A stretch of DNA of 64,000 nt, taken from assembly GCF_001578105.1 (NCBI RefSeq), contig NZ_CP014275.1:1736001-1800000 (forward strand), in the 5' to 3' direction. Shown piece after piece: positions 1 through 10,030 of the stretch (positions are counted from its first letter, which is position 1; each line of letters opens with the position of its first letter). Made by a program: the position numbers and the translations under genes. Under the pieces are notes generated by a model. The model worked only from the letters and a program-made list of their open reading frames with translations. It was not told the DNA's origin and searched no databases. The stretch is from Martelella sp. AD-3 (lineage in GTDB: Bacteria; Pseudomonadota; Alphaproteobacteria; Rhizobiales; Rhizobiaceae).

Positions 1-767
1 GCCGCACGGCTGCCGAAGGCCTGATCGGCATTGCCGAGAAGGGCACGGAGGCCGTCGTTGTCGAGATCAACTCCGAGACCGACTTCGTTGCCCGCAACGA
101 GGCATTCCAGTCGATGGTTTCCGGCATCGCGGAAGTGGCGCTGTCGACCGATGGTTCCGTCGACGCGATCAGCGCCGCGACCTATCCGGCAACCGGCAAG
201 AGCGTTGCCGACAGCATCAAGGATGCCATCGGCACAATCGGCGAGAACATGACGCTGCGCCGCGCCGCCAAGCTTTCGGTCGGCTCGGGCGTTGTCGCTT
301 CCTATGTCCACAATTCCGTCGCCGACGGTCTCGGCAAGCTTGGCGTTCTGGTCGCGCTGGAATCGGAAGGCGATAAGGCGGTTCTGACCGCGATCGGCCG
401 CCAGGTTGCCATGCACGTCGCCGCGACCAATCCGCTCGCCGTGCGCGCGGACGAGGTCGACAAGGATATTGCCGCCCGCGAACGCGCGGTGTTCCTGGAG
501 CAGGCGAAGGAGTCCGGCAAGCCGGCCAACATCGCCGAGAAAATGGTCGAAGGCCGCATGCGCAAGTTCTTCGAGGAAGTCGCGCTTCTCTCGCAGTCCT
601 TCGTCATCAATCCCGACGTGACGGTTGAAGAGGCCGTCAAGGAAGCCGAGAAGGAAGCGGGCGCGCCGATCAGGGTTGCCGCCATCGCCCGTCTGGCGCT
701 CGGCGAGGGCGTAGAGAAGGAAGAGAGCGACTTCGCTGCCGAAGTCGCCGCGACCGCCAAGGGCTGA
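1..767 (+). CDS. tsf: Elongation factor Ts, 3' part (gene cut by window start)
   Basis: EF-Ts is the cytoplasmic guanine nucleotide exchange factor that regenerates EF-Tu-GTP during translation. The window opens inside the gene. The frame begins at base 3 and ends at TGA 765-767, leaving 254 codons; the N-terminal EF-Tu-binding UBA-like domain is missing. The fragment starts with the conserved family segment [12 protein letters not shown] (fragment residues 21-32), followed by the dimerisation and core subdomains. It is the first gene of the usual rhizobial order tsf-pyrH-frr-uppS-cdsA. A strong hairpin separates it from pyrH. Identification is by family motif and synteny; both agree. Confidence 0.97.
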   Translation, partial: RTAAEGLIGIAEKGTEAVVVEINSETDFVARNEAFQSMVSGIAEVALSTDGSVDAISAATYPATGKSVADSIKDAIGTIGENMTLRRAAKLSVGSGVVASYVHNSVADGLGKLGVLVALESEGDKAVLTAIGRQVAMHVAATNPLAVRADEVDKDIAARERAVFLEQAKESGKPANIAEKMVEGRMRKFFEEVALLSQSFVINPDVTVEEAVKEAEKEAGAPIRVAAIARLALGEGVEKEESDFAAEVAATAKG

Positions 768-791
768 TTGCCCGAAAGGCTTGGAATTTGA

Positions 792-821
792 AGGGGCGCC
801 GCGTGACAACGCGGCGCCCTT
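792..821 (+). terminator. Hairpin between tsf and pyrH
   Basis: A perfect 10-bp GC-rich stem pairs bases 794-803 with 810-819 around a 6-base loop (TGACAA). Only TT follows directly, so it is not a classical U-tract terminator. It may be a partial terminator or an mRNA-processing and stability structure that lowers read-through from tsf into pyrH. Confidence 0.5.
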
Positions 822-855
822 CGTGTATCCGGATGGCATTGCTTTTTAGGAGTTT

Positions 856-1581
856 GTGACTTTGACGAATCCGATTTTCAAGCGCGTTCTGCTGAAGGTT
901 TCCGGCGAGGCCCTGATGGGCAATCAGGGTTTCGGCATTGATGTCGCCGTTGCTGACCGCATTGCTTCCGATATCGCCGAGGTTCGTGCCATGGGCGTCG
1001 AGGTCGGCATCGTGGTCGGCGGCGGCAATATTTTCCGCGGCGTCGCCGTGGCCTCCAAGGGGGGCGAGCGCGTGACCGGCGACCACATGGGCATGCTCGG
1101 CACGGTGATCAACGCGCTGGCGCTCGCCACCTCGCTGCGCAAGATGGATGTCGATACGGTCGTCCTGTCGGCGATCGCCATGCCGGAGATCTGCCAGTCG
1201 TTCTCGCAGCGGGCGACGCGTTCCCATATGGATGCGGGCAAGGTGGTGATCTTTGCGGGCGGTACGGGCAATCCTTTCTTCACCACGGATTCGGCTGCCG
1301 CGCTGCGCGCCGCCGAGATCGGCGCGGAGGCGATTTTCAAGGGAACGCAGGTCGACGGCATCTATTCCGCCGACCCGAAGAAGGATCCGCAGGCGACCCG
1401 GTTCGAGGCGCTGACCCATCGGCAGGTGCTGGAGCGCGGCCTTCAGGTCATGGATGTCGCCGCCGTGGCGGTGGCGCGGGAGAACAATATTCCGATTATC
1501 GTGTTTTCAATCCACGAGCGCGGCGGTTTCGGCCAGATCATGGCCGGCGGCGGCCGCAAGACGATTGTAACCGACGAGTGA
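856..1581 (+). CDS. pyrH: Uridylate kinase (UMP kinase)
   Basis: PyrH phosphorylates UMP to UDP with ATP in pyrimidine nucleotide synthesis. It is a hexameric, allosterically controlled enzyme of the amino-acid-kinase fold. The 241-residue product has the normal family length. It shows the N-terminal KVSGEAL, the glycine-rich VVGGGNIFRG, and GTGNPFFTTDSAA typical of bacterial UMP kinases. The start is ambiguous: GTG at 856 lies only 3 bases after the AGGAG at 848-852, while the in-frame TTG at 862 has better spacing (9 bases) and removes two residues. frr follows after about 50 bases. Identity is certain; the start is not. Confidence 0.97.
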   Translation: MTLTNPIFKRVLLKVSGEALMGNQGFGIDVAVADRIASDIAEVRAMGVEVGIVVGGGNIFRGVAVASKGGERVTGDHMGMLGTVINALALATSLRKMDVDTVVLSAIAMPEICQSFSQRATRSHMDAGKVVIFAGGTGNPFFTTDSAAALRAAEIGAEAIFKGTQVDGIYSADPKKDPQATRFEALTHRQVLERGLQVMDVAAVAVARENNIPIIVFSIHERGGFGQIMAGGGRKTIVTDE

Positions 1582-1634
1582 TGAGGCGCTCCAGGCCTTG
1601 AAGAGAAGGCCGGGCGCAAGACGGGAGAATGACG

Positions 1635-2195
1635 ATGAGCGATGCAACCGATCTGAAAGACCTCGAGCGCCGCATGGAAGGCGCCATCAACGCCTTTGTC
1701 GGCGACATTACCTCGCTGCGCACCGGGCGGGCGTCGGCCAATATCCTCGATCCGGTTCTGGTCGAGGCCTATGGATCGAAGATGCCGATCAACCAGGTTG
1801 CCAACATCACCGTGCCCGAGTCGCGCATGCTGGCGGTCAATGTCTGGGACAAGGGCATGGTGAGCGCCGTCGACCGGGCGATCCGCGAGAGCCATCTCGG
1901 CCTCAATCCGATCATGGACGGCCAGAACCTGCGCATCCCGCTGCCGGAGCTGAACGAGGAGCGCCGCCGTTCTTTGGTCAAAGTTGCTCATGAATATGCC
2001 GAAAAGGCCAAGGTTGCGATCCGTCATGTGCGCCGCGACGGCATGGATGCCCTGAAGAAGGCCGAGAAAGACGGGGATATCAGCCAGGACGACAGCCGTT
2101 CTCTGTCCGATGACGTGCAGAAGCTGACCGACGGCGCAATTTCTCGCATTGACCACTTGCTTGCAGAGAAAGAAAAAGAAATCATGCAGGTCTGA
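1635..2195 (+). CDS. frr: Ribosome recycling factor
   Basis: RRF works with EF-G to split post-termination ribosomes. From the ATG at 1635 the protein is 186 residues, the standard length. It starts [16 protein letters not shown] and carries the family run SLRTGRAS (about residues 26-33) and [11 protein letters not shown]. An upstream ATG at 1629 would add two residues, but GGGAG at 1623-1627 sits 7 bases before 1635 and only 1 base before 1629, so 1635 is preferred. The gene lies between pyrH and uppS, as in most Rhizobiales, and the last codons are AAG/GAA-rich. Confidence 0.96.
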   Translation: MSDATDLKDLERRMEGAINAFVGDITSLRTGRASANILDPVLVEAYGSKMPINQVANITVPESRMLAVNVWDKGMVSAVDRAIRESHLGLNPIMDGQNLRIPLPELNEERRRSLVKVAHEYAEKAKVAIRHVRRDGMDALKKAEKDGDISQDDSRSLSDDVQKLTDGAISRIDHLLAEKEKEIMQV

Positions 2196-2221
2196 TTTTT
2201 AACCTGCATTTTTTCAAGAAT

Positions 2222-2980
2222 TTGAGCCACGATATGACCCCTTACGCAGATCCTGCAAAACCTGATCATGTTGCGATTATCATGGATGGCAACGGCCGAT
2301 GGGCCAGCGGGCGGGGGTTGAAGCGTATTTTCGGGCACCGCAAGGGCGTCGAGGCGGTGCGTCGCGCCGTCGACGCGGCGCGGGACGCAAGGATCAAGCA
2401 TCTCACGCTTTTTGCCTTCTCCTCGGAAAACTGGAAGCGGCCCGAGGATGAGGTCCGCGATATCATGGAACTGATCGCGATCTTCATTCATCGCGAGCTG
2501 CAGACCTATCACCGCCAGAACATGCGCTTCCAGATGATCGGCGAGCGCGCGGGGCTTGGCCCCAAGGTTCTCGGCGCGCTTCAGACGGCCGAGGAACTGA
2601 CCCGGAACAACACCGGGCTGCATGTCGTCGTCGCCGTCAATTACGGCTCGCGCGCCGAGATCGCCCGGGCGGCTGCCGCTCTCGCGCGGGAGGCCGTGGC
2701 GGGGCGGATATCGCCGGACGAGATCGATGAAGCCATGATCACCGGCAGGCTCGATACGGCCGGCATTCCCGACCCGGACCTGATCATCCGCACCAGCGGC
2801 GAGCAGCGGCTCTCGAACTTCCTGATGTGGCAGTCGGCCTATTCCGAGCTCGTGTTCCTGCCCTGCCTGTGGCCGGAGTTCTCGCAGGAGAGCTTTGACG
2901 AGGCGCTTGCCGAATATGCCCGGCGCTCGCGCCGGTTCGGCGGCGTCGTTCAGCCGGCCGCAGCGCTGACGGGGTCCTGA
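2222..2980 (+). CDS. uppS: Undecaprenyl diphosphate synthase (cis-prenyltransferase)
   Basis: UppS condenses farnesyl diphosphate with isopentenyl diphosphates to give the C55 lipid carrier needed for peptidoglycan and O-antigen. The signature HVAIIMDGNGRWA, containing the catalytic Asp, occurs near residue 20. The C-terminal substrate-binding run IRTSGEQRLSNFLMWQ is also present. The 252-residue length assumes TTG at 2222; an in-frame ATG at 2234 would remove four residues. Neither start has a strong ribosome binding site. The TGA stop overlaps the cdsA ATG by one base, which implies translational coupling. Confidence 0.95.
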   Translation: MSHDMTPYADPAKPDHVAIIMDGNGRWASGRGLKRIFGHRKGVEAVRRAVDAARDARIKHLTLFAFSSENWKRPEDEVRDIMELIAIFIHRELQTYHRQNMRFQMIGERAGLGPKVLGALQTAEELTRNNTGLHVVVAVNYGSRAEIARAAAALAREAVAGRISPDEIDEAMITGRLDTAGIPDPDLIIRTSGEQRLSNFLMWQSAYSELVFLPCLWPEFSQESFDEALAEYARRSRRFGGVVQPAAALTGS

Positions 2981-3858
2981 TGGAGCGCGAACTCAAGCTG
3001 CGCGTGATGTCGGGCGCGGTTCTTGCCGTCGTCGTTCTTATGGCGACCTGGTTCGGCGGTCCTGCCTTTCTGCTTCTTTCCGTCGCGATCGGGCTTCTTG
3101 CCTTTCATGAATGGCTGGCGATGAGCCGGGCGCGGCCCGCCGGCCGCGGCGAAGGAACGATGACGGTCCTGCTCGCCGGCTGGGCGGCGATGATCGCAAC
3201 CGCCATCCTGACCTTTCTCGAACTCTTCTTGCCGGCGCTGTCGCTTGCCGCCATTGCCGCAGCCACCGCCTATGCCTATGGCCGCAACAGGCCGGTACCG
3301 TTCTGGTTTGCCGGCGCGCTCATCTATTGCGGCCTTGCCATGGTTTCGCTTGCGGCGATCAGGAACGGTGGCGCGGCCGGGCTTTACACGATCCTCTTCG
3401 TGTTCGCCGTTGTCTGGGCGACCGACATCATGGCCTATTTTGTCGGCCGGGCGCTTGGCGGTCCCAAACTTGCGCCGTCGATCTCGCCGGGCAAGACATG
3501 GTCGGGCGCCATCGGCGGAGCGTTCTTCGGCGTCGCGGCCGCCCTTGGGCTGTGCCTGGCCTATGGCGGCACGCCATCCCTGCTTCTGGCCCTGCTGGCG
3601 CTCATTCTCTCCGCCGTCGGCCAGGCCGGCGACCTGTTCGAATCGGCCCTCAAGCGCCGGTGCGGAGCCAAGGATTCCAGCCATCTCATTCCCGGTCACG
3701 GCGGGGTGCTGGACCGCGTTGACGGGCTTGTTGCCGCCGCGAGCGCGATGTTCATCATGGCCTGTTTTGCGATGGTCTTCGGCGCAGGCGACAGTGTCGG
3801 CGCCGTGCTTTATCGGTGGAGCGGCCTCGCGGCCTTGCCGCCTCTACACGGAGCCTGA
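2980..3858 (+). CDS. cdsA: Phosphatidate cytidylyltransferase (CDP-diglyceride synthase)
   Basis: CdsA makes CDP-diacylglycerol from phosphatidic acid and CTP at the inner membrane, the precursor of all phospholipids. The 292-residue product is a multi-span membrane protein. It carries the family signature near the C-terminus as SALKRRCGAKDSSHLIPGHG followed by GVLDRVDG. Its ATG overlaps the uppS stop (TGATG), and rseP begins one base after its own stop. The family is usually about 270-285 residues; the slightly longer C-terminal tail here is unremarkable. Confidence 0.95.
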   Translation: MERELKLRVMSGAVLAVVVLMATWFGGPAFLLLSVAIGLLAFHEWLAMSRARPAGRGEGTMTVLLAGWAAMIATAILTFLELFLPALSLAAIAAATAYAYGRNRPVPFWFAGALIYCGLAMVSLAAIRNGGAAGLYTILFVFAVVWATDIMAYFVGRALGGPKLAPSISPGKTWSGAIGGAFFGVAAALGLCLAYGGTPSLLLALLALILSAVGQAGDLFESALKRRCGAKDSSHLIPGHGGVLDRVDGLVAAASAMFIMACFAMVFGAGDSVGAVLYRWSGLAALPPLHGA

Positions 3859-3859
3859 T

Positions 3860-4984
3860 TTGGGTATCGGATTTACAAACGCGCCCGGAATGATCGTTGC
3901 CTTTCTGGTCGCGATCTCCTTTCTCGTCTTTTTCCACGAGCTCGGCCACTACCTCGTGGCGCGCTGGTGCGGCATCCGCATTCTGGCCTTTTCGCTCGGC
4001 TTCGGCCCGGAGATTGTCGGGCGGACGGACAGGCATGGAACGCGCTGGAAAGTCTGCGCCATGCCGCTTGGCGGCTATGTGCGCTTTTACGGCGACGAGG
4101 ATGCCGCAAGCCGCCCGGATTTCGCCGGCGTTGAGGCGCTGCCGCCGGAGGAGCGGGCAAGGACGTTCAACGGCGCGGCGCTGTGGAAGCGGACGCTGAC
4201 CGTCGCCGCCGGTCCGATCGCGAATTTCCTTCTGGCGATCGCCATTTTCGCCGTCATCTTCTCCGTCTACGGGCGCGGGGTCTCCGATCCCGTGGTCGGC
4301 GAAGTGGTGCCGGACGGCCCGGCGGCGGCGGCGGGCGTGAAGCCCGGCGATATCATGATGGCGCTGGACGGCCAGAAGGTCGGGACCTTCGATGCGGTGG
4401 TGCGCTATGTGAGCGTCAGGCCGGGCGTGCCGATCGACCTGACCGTCGAACGCGACGGCGCGCCGATCGAAATGACGGTGGTGCCGGAGCGAATCGAGGA
4501 AGAGGACCAGTTCGGCAATGCGATGGAGCTCGGCCGGATCGGCGTGGTCGGAACGCGCGACTCGGGCAATTTCAGGGTGGAGCGCTACCAGCCGCTGGAG
4601 GCGATCGGGCAGGGCGCGCTGCAGAGCTGGCACATCGTCGTCAGCACCTATGACTATATTACCAACGTCTTTGCCGGACGGATGAAGGCGGACCAGATCG
4701 GCGGCCCGGTGCGCGTGGCGACGATGGCGGGGCAGATGGCCTCGCTCGGCATCGTCGCTTTCGCCAATTTCGCGGCGATTCTGTCCGTCTCGGTCGGCCT
4801 CTTCAATCTGCTTCCCGTGCCGATGCTGGACGGCGGTCATCTGCTGTTCTATGCGATCGAGGCGGTTCGCGGCCGGCCTCTGTCGGCCCGCGTCCAGGAA
4901 TTCGCCTTCCGGGTCGGGCTGTTTCTGGTTCTGGCGCTGATGGTTTTCGCCACATGGAACGACACGCTGGGCCGGATGGGCTGA
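3860..4984 (+). CDS. rseP: Site-2 intramembrane zinc metalloprotease RseP
   Basis: RseP-family proteases cut transmembrane segments of anti-sigma factors and remnant signal peptides in the inner membrane. The zinc motif HELGH lies in the first membrane helix (about residues 25-29). One PDZ domain follows around residues 145-215 (VVGEVVPDGPAAAAGVKPGD). The third metal ligand lies in the C-terminal helix motif PMLDGGH. TTG 3860 is chosen as start because GGAG at 3850-3853 sits 6 bases upstream, and it gives 374 residues; an ATG at 3890 would cut into the first helix. The gene follows cdsA and precedes bamA, the normal alpha- and gammaproteobacterial order. Confidence 0.94.
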   Translation: MGIGFTNAPGMIVAFLVAISFLVFFHELGHYLVARWCGIRILAFSLGFGPEIVGRTDRHGTRWKVCAMPLGGYVRFYGDEDAASRPDFAGVEALPPEERARTFNGAALWKRTLTVAAGPIANFLLAIAIFAVIFSVYGRGVSDPVVGEVVPDGPAAAAGVKPGDIMMALDGQKVGTFDAVVRYVSVRPGVPIDLTVERDGAPIEMTVVPERIEEEDQFGNAMELGRIGVVGTRDSGNFRVERYQPLEAIGQGALQSWHIVVSTYDYITNVFAGRMKADQIGGPVRVATMAGQMASLGIVAFANFAAILSVSVGLFNLLPVPMLDGGHLLFYAIEAVRGRPLSARVQEFAFRVGLFLVLALMVFATWNDTLGRMG

Positions 4985-5302
4985 GGTTTACATTTTAACC
5001 CTTTGACACTGTTTGATTAACAGGACGGGCCTATGATCTTGTCGAAGGTCGCCGGTTGTGAGATTGTGGCCTTGCCTTTGGCGCGGGAGATGATAGGAAA
5101 CGCGTAGGAGACAGGTTGTCGATTGGTGTAGCCTTCCGTTTACCATAAGTCGAAAAGATCGTGGCGATTTGGCCACGCTTGGGGCGGAAGTTGCATAAGT
5201 CGCACGGCTTTCTATTGCGTGGGGGTGTGAAGTCTTTAGAACAAAAGACCACGAAGCCTATAAAACGCTGATATTGAGCGATCATAAAGGGTAGATAGTA
5301 GC
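4985..5302. other. rseP-bamA intergenic region (318 bp)
   Basis: No coding sequence is convincing here. The stretch holds a small hairpin (CGTGGC and its complement around 5160-5177) and two direct copies of ATAAGTCG 50 bases apart (5145-5152 and 5195-5202). A TTGCAT box near 5191 has a weak TATTGC partner about 17 bases downstream, which could be a bamA promoter. TTGACA at 5003 has no -10 at usable spacing. Confidence 0.4.
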
Positions 5303-7642
5303 ATGGCCGGTTCAAGATTTTTGAACACAGTTTCAGGTGCGGCGCTTTCGCTGGCAGTCGCCGTGTCCGGGGGGGTCGTCGCCGCCGTTGCTGTGCCCAC
5401 AAGCGCATATGCCGCTGTTGTCAGCAATGTCGTGGTCAACGGAACGGGCCAGGCCGGTTCTGATGCGATCAGGTCGAAGCTGACCATCCAGCCGGGGCGC
5501 AGCTTCACCGATGCCGATATCAACCAGTCCATCCGCAATCTCTACAGCACCGGCTATTTCTCCGATGTCAAGATTTCGGTCTCCGGTTCGACGCTTGTGG
5601 TCAATGTTACCGAGAACCAGCTGATCAACCAGGTGGTCTTCAACGGCAACCGCAAGGTCAACGACAAGAAGCTCGAAGGCGTTGTCCAGCTGCATTCGCT
5701 CGGCCCCTACAACGAGGCGCAGGCCCAGGTCGACATCCAGCGCATCAAGGACGCCTATGCGCAGATCGGACGCGCCGACGTCGAGGTCTCCATCGAGACC
5801 GCGACCGTGCAGGACAACCGAATCAACGTGGCCTTCGTCATCGACGAGGGCGGCCGCACAAAGACGCGGAAGATCAACTTCGAGGGCAACAACACCTTCG
5901 GCGACGCGCGCCTTGCCTCGGTGATCTCGACCAAGCGCTCGACGCCGCTGTCCTTCCTGACCCGCAAGGATATCTACAATCCGGACAAGGTGCGTCACGA
6001 CGAGACCCTGCTGCGCGAGTTCTACAACAATCACGGCTTCCCGGATTTCCGTCTGATTTCGACCGATGTCGATTATGACGAGGAAGACAATTCCTATTCG
6101 ATCACCTTCACCATGTCCGAGGGCGATCGCTATCGCTTCGGCGACATCGGCGTGGCCTCGACCGTGGAAGGCGTCGATATCGACACGCTGAAGGGCGACA
6201 TCAAGACCAGATCCGGCAAGATCTACGATGCCGACGACATTCAGAAGACCTCGGAATCGATCGCGGCATCGGTTTCCTCGCAGGGCTATCCCTTCGCGCA
6301 GGTCAATCCGCGCGGCGATCGCAACTTCAGCAACGACACCTTCTCGGTGAACTACGAGATCGACCAGGGCGTGCGCGCCTATATCGAGCGCATCGAGATC
6401 GTCGGCAACACACGCACCCGCGATTATGTGATCCGCCGCGAGTTCGACCTCGCCGAGGGCGATGCCTATAATCGCGAAATGATCGCCCGCGCCAAGCGTC
6501 GCCTCGAGGCGCTGGGTTATTTCAGCAATGTCGATATCTCGACGCAGCCCGGCAGCGCGCCGGACCGCGTCGTCATCGTCGTCGATGTGACCGACGAGCC
6601 GACCGGCGCGTTCTCGATCGGCGCCGGCTACGATGCTGAAGGCGATTCGCTGGTTGTCGAGCTTTCGGTGCAGGAACGCAACTTCCTTGGCCGCGGCCAG
6701 TTCATCCGCGCGTCGGCCGGTCTCGGCGACAACGATTCGCAGATCTACAACTTCTCCTTCACCGAGCCTTTCTTCCTCGGCTATCGCGTAGCGGCAGGTT
6801 TCGATCTCTATCGCGCCTATTCGGCTTCGCAGGACTACTATACCTATGCGGAGACGGCCGGCGATATCCGCCTGACGGCGCCGCTGACCGACGAGCTGAG
6901 CTCGACGATCAAATATGTCTATCAGCAGTTCGAATATAAAGGTACGGGCGACTGGCAGAACCCGAACAACCTGTCTCCGATCTTCCAGAACCTGATCGAC
7001 GGCAGCCCGTGGACGGTGTCCTCGGTCGAGCAGGCCTTCAACTTCTCGAGCGTCGACAATTACCAGCAGCCGCGCGAGGGCATTCTCGCCAATCTCACCA
7101 ATACCGTGGCCGGTCTTGGCGGCGACTCTCACTATTATGCGCTGACGGGTAAGGTTCGCTGGTATCAGATGATTTCCGATCAGGCCGACATTATCGGTTC
7201 GCTGACGGCGCGCGGCGGTCTCGTGACACCGTTCGACAGCAATCTGAACGTGTTCGACCAGTTCACGATCGGCGGTCAGGAAATCCGCGGCTTCAAGCAG
7301 AACGGCCTTGGTCCGCGCACGGTGCAGCAGGGCGATGCGCTCGGCTCGCAGTACTACACCACGATTTCGGCCGAGGCGAACTTCCCGCTGCCGGGTATCC
7401 CTGAGGATATCAATCTGCGCGGGGCGGCCTATGTGGATGCCGGTTCGGCCTGGGGCAATGCCGTTGAGCTTGCCAATACGGCCATCGAGGGAACGGATTT
7501 CTCGATCCGTGCATCCGGCGGCGTCGGCCTCATCTGGAATTCGCCCTTCGGCGACCTGCGCTTCGACTACGCCATTCCCTTCGCCAAGGAAGATTTCGAC
7601 GAAACCCAGCGGTTCCGGTTCGGAATTGCCAACACCTTCTGA
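5303..7642 (+). CDS. bamA: Outer membrane protein assembly factor BamA
   Basis: BamA is the essential Omp85 pore that folds beta-barrel proteins into the outer membrane. The 779-residue protein starts with a signal peptide that ends around PTSAYA (residues 31-36). Five POTRA domains follow (about residues 40-440), then the 16-strand barrel, which contains the Omp85 motif region FTIGGQEIRGF and ends in a terminal Phe (FGIANTF), as expected for outer-membrane barrels. Downstream lpxD is 45 bases away. The neighbourhood links outer-membrane protein assembly with lipid A synthesis. Confidence 0.97.
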   Translation: MAGSRFLNTVSGAALSLAVAVSGGVVAAVAVPTSAYAAVVSNVVVNGTGQAGSDAIRSKLTIQPGRSFTDADINQSIRNLYSTGYFSDVKISVSGSTLVVNVTENQLINQVVFNGNRKVNDKKLEGVVQLHSLGPYNEAQAQVDIQRIKDAYAQIGRADVEVSIETATVQDNRINVAFVIDEGGRTKTRKINFEGNNTFGDARLASVISTKRSTPLSFLTRKDIYNPDKVRHDETLLREFYNNHGFPDFRLISTDVDYDEEDNSYSITFTMSEGDRYRFGDIGVASTVEGVDIDTLKGDIKTRSGKIYDADDIQKTSESIAASVSSQGYPFAQVNPRGDRNFSNDTFSVNYEIDQGVRAYIERIEIVGNTRTRDYVIRREFDLAEGDAYNREMIARAKRRLEALGYFSNVDISTQPGSAPDRVVIVVDVTDEPTGAFSIGAGYDAEGDSLVVELSVQERNFLGRGQFIRASAGLGDNDSQIYNFSFTEPFFLGYRVAAGFDLYRAYSASQDYYTYAETAGDIRLTAPLTDELSSTIKYVYQQFEYKGTGDWQNPNNLSPIFQNLIDGSPWTVSSVEQAFNFSSVDNYQQPREGILANLTNTVAGLGGDSHYYALTGKVRWYQMISDQADIIGSLTARGGLVTPFDSNLNVFDQFTIGGQEIRGFKQNGLGPRTVQQGDALGSQYYTTISAEANFPLPGIPEDINLRGAAYVDAGSAWGNAVELANTAIEGTDFSIRASGGVGLIWNSPFGDLRFDYAIPFAKEDFDETQRFRFGIANTF

Positions 7643-7687
7643 TATTGCTGTCCAGAGCTCATATCGTTTCCGTTCTGGAGAGATTGA

Positions 7688-8743
7688 ATGGATCAGAACC
7701 AGTTTTTCGGTGCGCGGCAGTCGATTCGTCTCGACGAGTTGGCGTCGCGCATCGGATCTGTTTTGTCGAACGCGGATGCCGGCGAGCGGATGGTGGAATC
7801 CGTTGCGCCGATCTATCGCGCCGGTCCCTATGATATCTGCTACATCCTGTCCCGGAACAGCATTGACCAGTTGAAGAGCTGCAGGGCGGCGGCGGTGATC
7901 TGTTCCCCGGAGATGAAGAAGCATATTCCGGCGTCCTTGCCGTCGCTCGTTTCCGATATGCCGCAACTTGCCTTTGCCCGCGCGGCGGCACAGCTCTATC
8001 CGGCTGCCATGCGGCCGCAGCCGGTGATGCAGCGCCAAAGCGGCATCTCCGCGCAGGCCGTTATTGACGATACGGCGGTGATCGAAAAAAGCGTGGAGAT
8101 CGCGCCGTTCGCCGTGGTCGGCGCGCGCGCCGTGATCGGCGCGGGAAGTCGCATCCTGTGCGGCGCGGTCGTGGGAGCGGATGTCAAGATTGGCCGCAAT
8201 GTCACCCTGGGAGCGCATGTTTCCGTCTCCAATGCGCTGATCGGCAATAATGTGATCATTCACACCGGCGCGCGCATCGGTCAGGACGGCTTCGGTTATG
8301 CGCCTGGGCCGACCGGCATGGTGAAACTGCCGCAGATCGGCCGGGTCATCATTCAGGACGATGTCGAGATCGGCGCCAATACCACGATCGACCGCGGCGC
8401 GATGGACGATACCGTGATCGGCGAGGGGACCAAGATCGATAATCTGGTGCAGATCGCCCATAACGTGCAGATCGGCCGGCATTGCGGTATTGTCAGCCAG
8501 GTCGGCATTGCCGGAAGCACCAGGATCGGCGATGGCGTGATGATCGGCGGTCAGGCCGGGCTTAACGGCCATATCGAGATCGGCAGCGGCGCGCAGATCG
8601 CCGCCAAGAGCGGGGTGCTGACCTCCGTGCCGGCCGGCGCCCGCATCGGGGGGAATCCGGCCCGGCCGATCCGGGACTATCTGCGGGACGTGGCGGAGAT
8701 CGCCCGACGCGCCGCCAAATCGGGAGACAAGCAAGGTGAGTGA
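7688..8743 (+). CDS. lpxD: UDP-3-O-(3-hydroxyacyl)glucosamine N-acyltransferase
   Basis: LpxD transfers the second hydroxyacyl chain from acyl-ACP to UDP-3-O-acyl-glucosamine in lipid A synthesis. The 351-residue product has an N-terminal uridine-binding domain, followed from about residue 115 by many left-handed beta-helix hexapeptide repeats (I-G-x-x motifs such as [11 protein letters not shown]). The expected catalytic His lies in the run [18 protein letters not shown] box precedes the ATG. The last codons overlap the fabZ start by 8 bases. Confidence 0.96.
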   Translation: MDQNQFFGARQSIRLDELASRIGSVLSNADAGERMVESVAPIYRAGPYDICYILSRNSIDQLKSCRAAAVICSPEMKKHIPASLPSLVSDMPQLAFARAAAQLYPAAMRPQPVMQRQSGISAQAVIDDTAVIEKSVEIAPFAVVGARAVIGAGSRILCGAVVGADVKIGRNVTLGAHVSVSNALIGNNVIIHTGARIGQDGFGYAPGPTGMVKLPQIGRVIIQDDVEIGANTTIDRGAMDDTVIGEGTKIDNLVQIAHNVQIGRHCGIVSQVGIAGSTRIGDGVMIGGQAGLNGHIEIGSGAQIAAKSGVLTSVPAGARIGGNPARPIRDYLRDVAEIARRAAKSGDKQGE

Positions 8744-9203
8744 CGAGACGAAGACATCGATGGGGAAGATGGATCTTCTGGAGATCATGAAGTTCCTGCC
8801 GCACCGTTACCCTTTTCTTCTGGTAGACCGGATTATCGAGATCGACGGCGACGACGGTGCGGTCGGCATCAAGAATGTGACGGCCAACGAGCCGCATTTT
8901 CAGGGCCACTTCCCGGAAATGCCGATCATGCCAGGCGTTCTGCTCGTGGAGGGCATGGCCCAGACGGCCGGCGCGATCTGCGCGCGCAAGGCCGATGAGG
9001 TCGACAACCTCGTATATTTCATGACGATCGACAATGCCCGCTTCCGCAAGCCCGTGGTGCCGGGCGATCAGGTGCGGTTCAAGGTCGTCAAACAGAAACA
9101 GCGCCGGCGCGTGTGGAAGTTCCACTGCGAAGCGCTTGTCGACGGCCAGCTCGTCGCCGAAGCCGATATCGGCGCCATGATGGTGCGCAAGGACGAAGAA
9201 TGA
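8736..9203 (+). CDS. fabZ: 3-hydroxyacyl-ACP dehydratase FabZ
   Basis: FabZ removes water from 3-hydroxyacyl-ACP in fatty acid elongation and competes with LpxA and LpxD for hydroxyacyl-ACP, which explains its place between them. The 155-residue hot-dog-fold protein shows the catalytic His and Glu in [11 protein letters not shown] and [11 protein letters not shown]. The start is GTG 8736, inside the lpxD 3' end. The stop overlaps the lpxA ATG as ATGA, so the four lpx/fab genes form one coupled transcription unit. Confidence 0.97.
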   Translation: MSDETKTSMGKMDLLEIMKFLPHRYPFLLVDRIIEIDGDDGAVGIKNVTANEPHFQGHFPEMPIMPGVLLVEGMAQTAGAICARKADEVDNLVYFMTIDNARFRKPVVPGDQVRFKVVKQKQRRRVWKFHCEALVDGQLVAEADIGAMMVRKDEE

Positions 9204-10030
9204 CCAGGATTTCCAGCTCCGCGAAAATCGACAGGACTGCCATTGTCGAGGACGGAGCCGTGATTGGTGAACATGCCGCGATCGGCGCGTTTTGCTATGT
9301 CGGGGCGAATGTCGTGCTCGGCGACAATGTGAAGCTTCACCATCATGCCGTGGTCGAGGGCATCACGCGGCTCGGCGATGGCTGCGCGGTCTTTCCCATG
9401 GCGGTCATCGGCGGCGCGCCGCAAAGCATTCGCCACGATGGCAGCGATACGCGCCTCGAGATCGGCGCCAATTGCATTTTCCGCGAGGGCGTCACCGTCA
9501 ATACCGGTTCCTCCCATGGCGGCGGCGAGACAATTGTCGGCCACGACAATCTGTTTCTGGCCAATTCCCATGTCGGCCATGACTGCCGCATCGGCAACCA
9601 CGTGATCCTTTCAAACAATGTCATGATCGGCGGCCATGCGGTGGTTCACGACCGGGCGATCCTGAGCGGCGGCGCGGCGATCCACCAGTTCGTGCAGATC
9701 GGCCGCCAGGCTTTCATCGGCGGGCTGGCGGGGGTCGTCAACGACGTCATCCCCTATGCGATGGTCGTCGACAATCCGGCCTTCATGGGCGGGCTGAATG
9801 TTGTCGGCATGCAGCGCGCCGGCATGAGCAAAGGCGAGGTTCATGCCGTGCGGCGGGCCTACCAGGCGATCTTTTCGGCGGGGACGGTTCTGGATAATGC
9901 GCGGGCGCTGCGCAGCGGGCCGGACGCGCTTGAGGGCGCTGCCCGCGAGATCATCGATTTCATTCTCGACCGTGACAGCGAGCGGGCGCTGACCACACCG
10001 GGTTCGCGCCGCCGGGGCAGCCAGGCGTGA
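9200..10030 (+). CDS. lpxA: Acyl-ACP--UDP-N-acetylglucosamine O-acyltransferase
   Basis: LpxA performs the first step of lipid A synthesis, adding a 3-hydroxyacyl chain to UDP-GlcNAc. The ATG at 9200 overlaps the fabZ stop. The 276-residue protein is built of hexapeptide repeats (residues about 5-185) with the conserved [12 protein letters not shown] segment and the active-site His region [14 protein letters not shown] helical C-terminal domain follows ([14 protein letters not shown]). The gene ends in a GTGA overlap with lpxI. Confidence 0.96.
   Translation: MTRISSSAKIDRTAIVEDGAVIGEHAAIGAFCYVGANVVLGDNVKLHHHAVVEGITRLGDGCAVFPMAVIGGAPQSIRHDGSDTRLEIGANCIFREGVTVNTGSSHGGGETIVGHDNLFLANSHVGHDCRIGNHVILSNNVMIGGHAVVHDRAILSGGAAIHQFVQIGRQAFIGGLAGVVNDVIPYAMVVDNPAFMGGLNVVGMQRAGMSKGEVHAVRRAYQAIFSAGTVLDNARALRSGPDALEGAAREIIDFILDRDSERALTTPGSRRRGSQA

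Noticed and set aside
5003..5037. TTGACA and TATGAT as a bamA promoter
   Set aside because: The spacing is 23 bases, too long for a sigma-70 promoter.
5333..8788. Very long open frame (1151 codons) on the minus strand across bamA and lpxD
   Set aside because: It is antisense to two certain genes, has no recognisable domain, and its composition (His, Arg, Asp-rich) is typical of a shadow frame in GC-rich DNA.
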